Positions 54,501-64,000 of a stretch of DNA of 64,000 bases are shown piece after piece. Made by a program: the position numbers and the translations under genes. Source of the DNA: Bimastos eiseni. Its lineage: Eukaryota > Annelida > Clitellata > Crassiclitellata > Lumbricidae. A model generated the notes under the pieces. That model saw nothing but the letters and a program-made list of their open reading frames with translations, searched no databases and was not told the origin of the DNA. The stretch lies in contig OY365811.1 of the NCBI GenBank assembly GCA_959347315.1, positions 31,017,865 through 31,081,864 of the forward strand, in the 5' to 3' direction. Position 1 is the first letter of the stretch; each line of letters starts with the position of its first letter.

Positions 54501-57500
54501 TAATTTATATGAAATACTGACTGACTTCAATGCGAAAAACTTTCTCCTGAAGGTTCAGCTGCCTGTTGAAGCACTCGACCAGGATTCGATAACTTCGTTC
54601 ACAACAGGTATATGGGCTCTGCAAACAAAATGCTATCAACATAAAGCATTAGTATGCACTGGCAGCCTTATGAAAAGCCAGTACAGTGAAGAGCTATATC
54701 GAATAAACGAGGATACTCGTAATAATAATAATTAGAGCTGCGAAAATTAACGATTAACTAATTGATTAATCATTAATTTATTTTAACGCTAAAATTTTCG
54801 TAACGATTAATCGTTTCAGTTATTCCGCCCATTTCTAACATGAACAGGAAGTCCGAAAGAAACATCATAAACCGTATACTTTGCAAACTGGTGGCGGAGA
54901 GTTATTAAACATAAGATATTAAACATAAACACATATCAGGTAGATTACATGAACATTTTGGATTTTAATTATTGGACAATGGAATTATCAAAAATGCCGA
55001 TTACGTTTATTGCATTCATTGCGACAAATCGTTAGCATACCATGGATATAGCACTTCAGTATGAGCAAGAAAATCGCATGTGTTATTTTCTGTATGTAAC
55101 TAATTTCAGTAACTGAGAATTTTAATTGAAAAGTCATTAATTTGTTTGACAAATGTAATTATACACACTTATGTAATTTAATGAAAATAAACTATTAATT
55201 AATCGGTAATTTTTCAATAGTTAACTATTAAAATTAAATTAATCGTTAACAGCCCTAATAATAACAACAACAATGATAATAATGACAGTTTATATTGAGC
55301 CATAACAGAGAACTACTAACAGCATTGTAGGCCTTGTAGAACAAATACGTCTTGAATCGAGAGATTTTAAAGAGTCAGTTGAGTCAGCTGTTCAAATGGC
55401 ATGTGGAAGACTCTTCAATGGTCAAGTAGGAGTGGGCTCTTACACACACGTAGAGCAAAGCCAGTGGCGACCTGTTGATACCAAGGCACAACAGAAGTCA
55501 CATGATTGTCACTGTCAGTCTTGGATCATCCATCAGATGTTCAGCTAAGTAACAATTAAAACTCACTGAGAATGTCTTTGACAAAACTGCCAGCTGACTC
55601 TGGAGCACGTGATATGAATCTCCGCTACACCAAACTTCAACCAGGGATCTGCAGACAATATAACCACAAGATTAGACAGCTAACCTGACATTAGGTGATT
55701 TAGGAATACCATGGCTTAACAATTTTTTTCAACATGATGGAAGGGTGATTGAAGAATGGTAACACACAATACACCCTATCCCATAAAGATAGACTACAGT
55801 CATAAACTCTCTAGGAAGTGACTGTATAATAAGCAGTAGGACAGCTGAACACCTTGCATTGCTGTCACACAGTCAAATTTGACTCCTGTTAAACTTGCTA
55901 TCATCTGTTACTATTACAACATGTAATATTACTGCAATTTGTTACACACACACACATCATGTTTAATTATTCCACAATTAGCATCACTGTGCAATTACAA
56001 TCTCACAGCAACCTCCACATTCTCACAATGAAAACTAGGAATGCTAAATGTTGCATTGCCAAAATGACCAGCAGAACAGATGGATGCCCTGCAGGCCACC
56101 AGACAATTTAATCGAACTAGTTATCATTTGTGGTTTTCCACTTTGAATTGAACATTGATTAATTAGTCCAAGTAAAGTCTACTGAATGTGAAGTCCATTT
56201 GTTCAGAAACTATGACATGCAAAGTGCACAGTAGCCTATGCTCATGCAATGTAAAACGTATACGCCAGTGAGTACGGATGAAAGTACAAAATGTTGATTT
56301 CTTAACAATATTTTGAAAAAGTATTCCAAAAGTATTTTCGAAATAGTATTTTATTTTGTATTTTCAAAATACTTTTCAAAAGTATTTTGCCCATCACTGA
56401 AACTAAGATGTTCCGTCAGTTGTATCCAAGCGATTGAATGCATCTGTGATAGTGTGACATACTCTGTTGCAAGGGTCATGATATCAAAATGCTTCTACAT
56501 AATAATAGAATTATATCTGTCGGACAACACAGCCAAGTCGAGCAATCATCCCAAAAACAATCAGACTCACTTGATGGTTACAGAGCGACTCATGATCTGC
56601 CGTGCCACTTCTTCTGATGGCAAGGAAACGGCCAAGTATGGATTCTGAAAATCAGTGCAGAACAAATTCAATTACACCGAATGAATTTGTTAAGTCTATG
56701 CTGCATTTAGGAAGATAAAACATCGAGTTCATTAGGTCAAAAATAATAGTTTATATAATAGTTACCAAGATTAGTTGGTCTGTAATGTACTAAAATTACA
56801 TTGAACTTTATGGTGCTCTAAAGTGGAGAGTTGATGACTAATTACTTACTAACTACTGAGATACAACCTTTTTGATGATGATGACAAAGAATATTCATTC
56901 ATTAAGAAAATTTATATATCGCCCCTTCAAGATTACTACTCAGGAGCGCTCCCGAACCCGACCCTAGCATGGCTAAGAAGAACAGTTTTAAGAGGAGTAT
57001 AAAAAGAAAATGACAATTTCTACAACCTTTACAAGGGCGCATAACAAACCCAACAACCTAGCCAGAATGAGCAATCCTGAAATAATGAGAATCGTCTTTA
57101 AAGCGTCAACAGTAGTTTATGAGCGTATTGAAGGTTGAATTTCATTTCATTAGTTCTGCTACTGTATATAAGTGTTTTAAGCATTGCATAAATTGTGTAC
57201 GATGCATATAATATTTTATAAAAATAAAATTAAAGTTAATGGTTTACCTTCATAGTCACGCCACATTCATAAGTGATTATCTATTTACTTCAACAAATTG
57301 CAATATGGGAGGTCATTGGTATGAAGCAGTAGAGCTGTACCAATTAATCAGTCAGCCAATTAATCTGGCCGATAATCAGACATATCGGCAATGGTAATCG
57401 ACGCCGATATCAAAAATTACATTTTCTATTTTATAATATTATCTTCAGTCTTTAACCCCTTTAGCGTATAGCCCGAGTTGCGTAATCCGTTCCCAGAGCC

Positions 57501-59171
57501 GGAGACAGTGATTGTATGGCTACTTCAGAACACCTAGTAGACATTGAGCTCGTATAAACCGTGAGATAATGTTCAAAGGCTATTGTGCAGAGTGAGTCAC
57601 AGTACCTGCTTAATTACCAAGGGCAGCTATTTCGTCCCTGCTGGCTGCCCACCGGCCACCACCACTGACGCCAATGTTTTAGGCCAATGTGGCATTTTGC
57701 AAGGGCAGCTTGTCTGGAAGAGGGAATGGCATGTTTATTATAAGAAAGTAATTGTATGTCTGAATTTGCTTCTAGAGACGTTCACATCATAATAGTTTAA
57801 GGCTTGAGGAAAATCCCTAAAAGTGGTATCGTTACAGCTCTATGAAGCAGTGTTCCGTTCTCTCAGACAATTGGTGACCATATTGTATACACAGAGACTA
57901 TCTTGACAATTACCCATGCAGTACTAACAACTAGAAACAATTTAAATTTACATACCCTCACATCATATGTAAGTGGTATTTCAAGCTTAACACCAAAGAC
58001 ACTTGCAATGGAGATAATTTCCTGCAACAGTTAAAACGTACTAATGCAAATCTCAATGCTGTCTTTGAAGAAGGATCAAATATTGAAATCAAACAAATAA
58101 ACTTCTGCATAAGTTTAATGATCACTGAAAACCATGAACACAGCATGTTAATTATAAATAGATTCAAATATAGTCTGCACATAAATAACTCTTACTTTGA
58201 TCTAATAACAATAAGCACTTAATTATTAGTCTAAAATTTACAAGGACATCAGTCTGGTGGAACTCAACTGTCACTTTTCAGCAAGTTTCTTTCATACTAT
58301 CATCTTCGAAACAAAACTAGTCAATTTGATGTTTGGATCTGTTTAAGTTCGATAGAAGCGCTCCCATCGACCCAAAACAGATCAAAACATCATCCCTTCA
58401 TGCCAACTGTACGCCTCTCCTCTTAAGATGTTCAGAATCGCTAACTAATTATACATTGAAGACGGTGATAGGCAAAGGTGTTGGTGGTTCTGTGTCTATA
58501 GTCCGAAGGTCCGATAGGTGTCCGGTCGATAGGTGATAAGATTGCTATTTTAATGGTAGCTGGACAGATTAAAGAATTATGCTTGGCTAGAAGCTGGAAT
58601 GCACCATTCTTTTCATACATCCAGCTTCCATTTAGGCATGATTCTTTTCACATCAATCCTGCTCCCAGTTTTATACACTATTTTTATCAATTAATCCAGC
58701 TTCTAGTTAATTTAATGCCGAAGTATACGATTTTCGGACTATCGAACCTTCGGATTATTATCGAGCGGACACCCCCCGGTCTTGGTACTAAGACTTACAT
58801 CAAACTACAAGAAAAACTTAAAAATCGCCAGAACGCACACATTACTTCTGTCCAAATTTGCATTCCCATTTCCATAAAATAGCTGCCCGCCGTTACGTTA
58901 TTATTGGTCGATAGCTTGGACAAAAATATAACAGCACCTGGCAAGTTGATAAACAATACCGCAAGGTGTTTGGGCGATAATATAGTTATTTGCTAAAAAG
59001 TCTATATTAAAAAAGAAACACAGAACAATCAACAAGTTCAGTATCAACATAAACAAAAATAAGATAAAAACTGATGAATTCACTAACGGGTATCCTAAAT
59101 TCCAAGTTCTCGTGAGCAAAATGGAAAACAAAATTTCGCCATGCCGTCGTACAGCTTCTGGCAGCCGCCAT
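46044..59171 (-). CDS. TRMT11: tRNA (guanine-10-N2)-methyltransferase catalytic subunit, 14 exons
   Basis: Exons in gene order: 59171-59088, 58021-57956, 56644-56571, 55648-55567, 54618-54526, 53084-52941, 52426-52366, 51945-51850, 51154-51074, 49730-49563, 49331-49259, 48403-48272, 46743-46623, 46175-46044. They total 1,407 nt, 468 residues plus TAA, all in phase; the human protein is about 463. Recognisable blocks: FAHENLEFRIPE near the start, IYFGRW/LCNGQRD, RRFIGNTSMDP, the SAM-binding DPFVGTG/SLLVACAHFG with GTDIDYN, NNLRQYGLEHFYVDVLIADAS, catalytic DPPYGVREP (Asp and Pro split across 49563/49331), LVLGGRLVFWIPV and SRRLLTMEK. The N-terminal part is the THUMP-type tRNA-binding region, the rest a Rossmann methyltransferase. 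With TRMT112 it makes m2G at position 10 of tRNAs in the cytoplasm. It is convergent with MIPEP. Confidence 0.95.
47190..47340. mobile_element. Short hAT-like MITE, family C, copy 2 (151 bp)
   Basis: Same family as 23392-23550: starts caggggtgtcaatccc, ends ctacctggacgcccctg, shares cctacctgaaattggaggca and gatggaggcaa. Flanked by gttgttcc and gctgttcc (7 of 8). It lies in the TRMT11 intron between exons 12 and 13. Confidence 0.88.
48474..48529. repeat. (TG)n microsatellite, about 28 units
   Basis: Uninterrupted TG/GT run. On the TRMT11 sense strand it reads (CA)n and sits 70-127 nt before the acceptor of the exon at 48403. Confidence 0.97.
52830..52930. repeat. Tandem repeat abutting a TRMT11 donor site
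   Basis: taatgacacaacacacagta-type units of about 24 bp, four to five copies, ending about 10 bp from the donor of exon 53084-52941. Confidence 0.75.
53784..54176. mobile_element. MITE-like inverted repeat element
   Basis: Arms at 53784-53812 and 54148-54176 are inverted copies of each other with about three mismatches over 29 bp (both contain gcaggacgttttgg). Outer sequences also resemble each other (gccgttttgtcgcagg), so the true ends may lie slightly outside. In TRMT11 intron 5. Confidence 0.65.
54733..55257. mobile_element. Non-autonomous hAT-like element, family B (525 bp)
   Basis: Ends tagagctgcgaaaattaacg and, inverted, tagggctgttaacgattaat; both arms are rich in taacgattaa. Flanks ataataat and ataataac could be the 8-bp duplication, but they lie in AAT repeats, so that evidence is weak. 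It lies in TRMT11 intron 4. Confidence 0.7.
57330..57842. mobile_element. Non-autonomous hAT-like element, family A (513 bp)
   Basis: Begins tagagctgtaccaattaatc and ends ggtatcgttacagctcta, with a perfect 8-bp duplication, tgaagcag, on both sides (57322-57329, 57843-57850). Internal blocks match 20807-21600 when reversed (for example tattttataatattat and gcagagtgagtcac). It lies in TRMT11 intron 2. Confidence 0.9.
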
Positions 59172-59294
59172 TTTAATATACAGAGCAACATTCGCTGCAA
59201 GGACCTAGATACCGTAGGCGACGACGGTGGGACGCTAATAGCAAGGAGGACATTAGCGTCGCCCTCCTTGTATCCAGTCATAGGTAGTGACTGT

Positions 59295-59981
59295 TGGGCA
59301 TGAGACTAAAACCTCGAGACCAAGACCGAGAGGTCCAAGACCAAGACCGGGTGGTCCGAGACCAAGACCGAGGGTCCGAGACCAACACTCGTTTTCAATG
59401 CTCGTTTTTATAAACAATTCAATTTATTAAAACGCTAAAATGGAATATCACGCTTAAAACATTAATTTTATTGCTGAAGAATACCAATCTTAATAATGGG
59501 CCAGGAACAGTTTTAGCGGCCAGTCTGAACTTTTGTGGGTTCAGCCCTTGGCTTCGGCCGGAAAATATCATACAATAAATTACTTACAGTATACGATTTA
59601 AATACTTTAAGACAATTAAGTAGATTAACGTTCCACGTAATTATTATGTAGATTGTTCCGTAACCTTGAAATTTGTGAAAGCAAATTTTGAAATGGCTGG
59701 TTCCGTTGCAGATGCATTTTTTTGCCCTCTGTAACATGTATTGTATAGGCCTATATAGACGGTCAAAACACCGGTGTCTCTAATCGAAAATGACCGACAA
59801 TTATCAAAGAAATTGCTATGATTCGGCAAATTACCAAGAATGCTGACCTAAGACGGAGACTAATCCCAAGACCGTTCCTTTAAGACCGAGACCAAGACCG
59901 ATGCATCCGAGACCAAGACCAGGACCGCAGTTTTCCGGTCTCGAGGCCAAGACTGCGGTCTCGAGACCACATCTCTGGGCC
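59295..59981. mobile_element. Possible transposable element with 'accaagaccg' ends
   Basis: Both edges carry runs of (ga)gaccaagaccga, on the left at 59312-59390 and on the right at 59855-59930, where the inverse ggtctcgag also appears. Possible flank duplication tgactgt/taactgt. Lies just upstream of the TRMT11 start codon. Boundaries are uncertain. Confidence 0.4.
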
Positions 59982-62145
59982 TAACTGTAAAAATACTTAT
60001 AACTATATCTAGTAGAACAAAGAAAAATAGATAAAGTAGGCCTATGATTATTACACTCGTTATGCATTCCACAAGATGAAAAGCTCTGCTAGAATGATAG
60101 AATCATTACATTTATAAAAGTGTTTAATAACAATAACTCGAAACAATCCAATGTTTTATTGAGTGAAAGTTTATAATAAAATTATTCATTTTGATGTTTA
60201 ATGCGAGTGTGACGTCACATATTCGCCGACCGCTCCTCTCGTCACAAATGTGAGCAGCTCATAGCATGGCTTGATAGAGTTTCCATACTTCTACTGTTCT
60301 ACAGTTGGCAAAGAGACATTTAACTGGCACTATGTGTAGCCTAATAAGCCTACGAACGAATGAATCTGGGCTTAGGTAATTGACAACTTATTGCGCCACT
60401 TGAATCAGAGGCGCTCACGACACAACACATAGGCTAACGGAAAACAGTTGTCTTCAGGCGGAGGCTGTTCCAGCTAGTGGGACCCACGTAGGCAAAGTTC
60501 TAGGATTGGGCTGTGGCACAGCGCATGCGGGGAAAAACCAGCAGCCCGCAGGCAGAGGAGCGAAGGGAAGCACGGTGCAGAACAAAGGAGATCCTAACGC
60601 AGAGGGCCAGAAGGTAGGCGGAGCAGACCCAAGAAGGCAGTAACGCATTAGTGCAAGGGTTTTAAAAGGAATGCTTTGAGGTGCTGGGAGCCAGTGAAGG
60701 GATACACGAATAAAGATGTGACCAAATGGGCAGTAAATGCTTGGAATGTGTAACATGATTTGAGAGTAGTACAAGACGTTTCAGATTAGGGGATAAAATT
60801 TTTTTATTGTTGATGCCAAGGGACTTAAGTGTTTTCAGAAGTGGGGTTATATTGAGGAGTTTGGAAGTTGCATGAGCAAGGGAGATCTGAATCGACTGGT
60901 TGTAGTGTTGGCTAACAGTCTCAGTGGTTCGGAGCTAAGTAACTGAAAAGATATTACAGAACCAGTAAAAATTTTTTTACCCCATCTCAGTTTTTTTCAT
61001 AATGCAACACATTAATGCAAGATTTTGACCTGTTATGGTGCACCATGTTAACCTGTAAAATCCTGCTCTGATAAGAACTAACAGTACATACAGTTACAAT
61101 CAACCTATACTCATATCAACCAACAAAATTTAAATATCATGTATAGTCCTACCTCGCACAGAAATATTTTTTGATTACACATAATTATTTCAGAAGTTTA
61201 CAAAAAGTTTCTTAACCCTAAAGTCTAAAATCTTATTACTGATGTGCTACACAAAATTAATGGCTGTTTTAAGTTTGTAGAACACAGGTACATACACTTT
61301 GATTTGTGTTGTCAGTTTCTGCTTACAAATTTCATAATTTTCTTTCCATTTGTTTCCAAATAACAGTATAATATTAATACAATCCTACAACATGTACGTG
61401 TATACAATGCATGTCATTATTGTTATATATATATGATCAATTTATGAAATTAATTTAATACATGGAAATTAGTTTACCTGTAATCAATGGTTCACAGTCG
61501 AAGTTTTTTCAACATGAGCTTAAAGTAAATTATGCAATACTGTACTACAACTCACAAACTTTAAAAAGTGCTATAGAATAAAATTTCTGCTTGGTGTGAA
61601 TTTGCCACAATGGAGAAATCCAACATCATTTGAACACTTCAACAAAGAGCTGCATTGGCTTCAATGTCACTTTTCTAAAAATCCAACTGGTAGGGAATCA
61701 GAAATAATTCATATTCTGTGTAACAAACAATAAAGTAGTCTGATCTGTTCCTAACCCTGGAAAATAGTAGAATGAGAAAGTTTTCCAAGCGGCAACATGG
61801 TAAAGGCATCAGTCTATGGTCAGTTCAAGTCAAACAGTAGTCAAAAGTTGAAATCTACTGGAAAAGTTCCAGTCAAAATTTAATGGGTTTGCTCCGAGAT
61901 TTGGGAGCATCCATTAAGGACTATGAGTTGGGGTGGAGGGTTCGTCCAAATACGGACACAGAGGTGGATAACCACCAGTGCGAGCTTCTGCTGTTATTTT
62001 CAGTAACAGAACTAGTAGTTTATTTAATGACATTATTCACGACGCTGGTATTTTATTTTGTTCATTGGTTTTGGCATGCGGACGTCTGCAAAGGGGTCAG
62101 AGGAAGGTAAGGCACACTGCGGACGCCAGTCCAAAGCAATTTATG

Positions 62146-62442
62146 TTGGACATAGAATTCCCTTTCTTCGATGAACAGGCCTGGGTTGGTAGTGATTCTT
62201 TGGAATTTTAGCATCCTAGTCTATGTGAAATAAATTATTTCTGCCATTTACCTGTTTAACTTGCACATGACTAACTGAAGAATCTTTTTAGATTTACTTG
62301 TCGCAGGGCATAGGGTTTGTATTGCATTTAAATCCTTTGCAGAATTTTATTTCTTGTGAGTAGCACATATTGGTGATATGTTTTTCATTGGTCATAGGAT
62401 ATGAATCTTTGGTTACAAGTGGTCGTCCATAAAGGACGTAAT
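62146..62442 (+). pseudogene. Upstream copy of the terminal exon piece and 3' UTR
   Basis: 297 bp nearly identical to 63648-63944, with only about four substitutions seen (for example tctttttag/tccttttag). It includes the last 21 codons (LDIEFPFFDEQAW...) with the same stop, plus the start of the 3' UTR with its AAATAAAT signal. The copy begins inside the source exon, with no acceptor at its edge, so it is probably a truncated duplicate rather than an alternative exon, although the preceding 170 bp happen to be open in the same frame. Confidence 0.75.
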
Positions 62443-62914
62443 AATTTTCACTTCAGAAGACATAATAATTTTTAGTTTATTTTTATTTTTACTAAGCATA
62501 TATTATTGTATAAGCATTTAAGTGGGTGACTGATAATGTAATTAATTATTTTACTGGTTGGTTAAATTTTTACTCATGAATATGTATAAATGCATATTTG
62601 TGTATATGGTCATATATGCCCGGTATGTATGTAGGGCCTGTAGGCTATGTATGCATATTTGTATATGTGTGTATAGTTAAGTGTAAAACACTCAAATTTA
62701 TGATGTGGCTTTCCGTTTTTGAATTGTTATTGAGCAAACTTATAGTTTTAATTCATTAATTCTTTCCTATGTTGTTCCCAGATTGATATATATACTCTAG
62801 TTTATTTTCTTTATTTGTTTTCATTTTCTTTCCTGGTGCAAGAATGAAGCAGTTATTTAAAAATATTCGAATTGGCAGAAAGTTTATGAGTTGCCTTGAA
62901 AACCTTTTTATCAG

Positions 62915-63713
62915 AGATGCTGTCAACAGACTCCGGATCTGACGAGAAACTGCAGTCGACCGATAACGTCGAGGATCCTCTGGAAAAGGATTCTGATGGC
63001 ACAGGAAGCAGCACTGAGCAAATTCCAGTTAGCAGAGGTGGAAAAGAGAGAGAAGAACCAGAAGCCGATGATGTAAAATTCGAAATTGGTACTGACGAAA
63101 ATGGAAATGAAAACTTGGACCAGTTTATTGAAATCTTCATTGAAGCGATGCCAAATTTAGGTCACACACTATTTTCTGGGACTTTGTCAGGTACCGAAAC
63201 TGCAATGGATGCTGATATTATGCCAGATGCAACTAACGACGAGTCTAACGCTGCAGCGGAAGAAGAACTTTCAGATAAAGTGGAATGCCAAAAGGAATTG
63301 CTGCTAGCAGAAAAGTCCATATCGGGCTGTGCAGAGTCTGTTGCAGAAAAATGCTTATCGAGTTATTTAGAATCTTTAACTACTGTTGATATTTCAGAAT
63401 CTTCTGGACAAAATAGGTATTCACCTCGCTTGGAATGTGCAGTTGTTCTGCAGTTATTAGTTTAAGACCTCCAAACACTGGTGCCGAAGTAACCGCCAAC
63501 ATTGATGTTAGTTCTCGGCCGATGCAGAATGCAGATAACACTACTAACAATAGGTTTCTTAATGTTGTGCCACTTGCTGATGGCAGCATTGAGATTGTAC
63601 TTGAGAATGGGGCTTGGAGCAGTGAAAACCCTGACCAGGAACGATACTTGGACATAGAATTCCCTTTCTTCGATGAACAGGCCTGGGTTGGTAGTGATTC
63701 TTTGGAATTTTAG
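62915..63713 (+). CDS. Unrecognised acidic protein, 3'-terminal exons
   Basis: I do not recognise this gene. Two open segments, 62915-63416 and 63461-63713, join in phase if a 44-nt GT-AG stretch (63417-63460) is removed, giving 250 residues and TAG. The first segment follows a good acceptor (ctttttatcag) and begins in phase 1, so upstream exons are expected. The product is rich in Asp, Glu and Ser (STDSGSDEK, EDPLEKDSDGTGSS, AAAEEELSDK), lacks membrane segments, and ends with a compact aromatic tail, FPFFDEQAWVGSDSLEF. Composition suggests a disordered acidic region such as in nuclear or trafficking adaptors, but that is a guess. Without splicing, the first frame ends at 63465. The last 66 coding bases and the 3' UTR are duplicated at 62146-62442. 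Confidence 0.5.
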
Positions 63714-63944
63714 CATCCTAGTCTATGTGAAATAAATTATTTCTGCCATTTACCTGTTTAACTTGCACATGACTAACTGAAGAATCCTTTTAGATTTACT
63801 TGTCGCAGGGCATAGGGTTTGTATTGCATTTAAATCCTTTGCAGAATTTTATTTCTTGTGAGTAGTACATATCGATGATATGTTTTTCATTGGTCATAGG
63901 ATATGAATCTTTGGTTACAAGTGGTCGTCCATAAAGGACGTAAT
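63648..63944 (+). repeat. Downstream copy of the 297-bp direct repeat
   Basis: This copy contains the true end of the acidic-protein gene (stop at 63711-63713) and its 3' UTR. It matches 62146-62442 base for base in length; the homology stops abruptly on both sides (cgatac/ttgg on the left, gtaat/tcac on the right). The two are in direct orientation, 1,502 bp apart. Confidence 0.85.
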
Positions 63945-64000
63945 TCACTGTAAAAAACAAGAGATAGATAGATTGCCCTGTAAAAATGTATACTTCAACA

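Larger units (their letters stand above)
59172..62914. other. Repeat-rich spacer upstream of TRMT11
   Basis: Holds the TRMT11 promoter region (CG-containing sequence at 59205-59265), the possible element 59295-59981, a GC-richer block at 60440-60960 whose composition (tgttccag, gcagaggagcgaaggga, gagccagtgaaggga) looks like an old dispersed repeat, AT-rich sequence, and the truncated 297-bp copy at 62146. Open frames at 61883-62211 have no recognised content. Confidence 0.5.

Noticed and set aside
54433..54735. 100-codon plus-strand open frame
   Set aside because: It lies antisense to a TRMT11 exon (54618-54526) and continues into AAT repeats; no family content.
60454..60774. 106-codon minus-strand frame in the GC-richer block
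   Set aside because: The block looks like a dispersed repeat, and the frame has no recognisable domain or splice context.
61883..62211. Two overlapping plus-strand frames, one hydrophobic, running into the duplicated terminal piece
   Set aside because: No conserved motif, no convincing splice sites, and the second merely shares frame with the copied 3' segment.

Overview
The window is nuclear DNA from an animal: split genes with canonical GT-AG introns, muscle giant-protein domains, and many transposon and SINE relics. The gene content (one obscurin/UNC-89/SPEG-type kinase gene, BORCS5, MIPEP, TRMT11) fits a bilaterian invertebrate. I cannot name the lineage from sequence alone. Exon coordinates below were worked out by hand from splice signals, reading phase and remembered family conservation; no alignment was run.

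Layout. (1) Positions 1447-26380, plus strand: the 3' portion of a titin-like muscle gene. Its 29 exons have phases that join without a break into 1,809 codons plus a stop, in the order Ig(partial)-Ig-FN3-FN3-FN3-Ig-Ig-kinase1-linker-Ig-FN3-linker-kinase2, which is the tail of obscurin/UNC-89/SPEG proteins. Kinase 1 looks catalytically complete; kinase 2 has lost the catalytic-loop Asp and Lys. (2) 28953-42127, minus strand: BORCS5, a three-exon gene for the lysosome-positioning BORC complex. Its 11.7-kb second intron holds a decayed DUF7869-like gene and a dead LINE that is itself split by a hAT transposon with a perfect 8-bp target duplication. (3) 43107-45281, plus strand: a single-exon mitochondrial intermediate peptidase (MIPEP), head to head with BORCS5. 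(4) 46044-59171, minus strand: the complete 14-exon TRMT11 (tRNA m2G10 methyltransferase catalytic subunit), convergent with MIPEP. (5) 59172-64000: repeats, then the 3' end of an unrecognised acidic-protein gene whose terminal coding segment and 3' UTR also occur as a nearly identical 297-bp copy 1.5 kb upstream.

The genes do not form a pathway: one sarcomeric, one lysosomal, one mitochondrial, one tRNA-modifying. Introns and spacers carry several non-autonomous hAT-like families with recognisable 8-bp target duplications, tRNA-derived SINEs, a high-copy LINE/SINE tail, a 45-bp minisatellite and a long CA/TG microsatellite. I found no prokaryotic-type system, CRISPR array or operon. The most unusual items are the degenerate second kinase, a minisatellite bounded by splice signals that could form a kinase-2-deleting exon, the nested insertions in BORCS5, and the duplicated terminal exon near the right edge.
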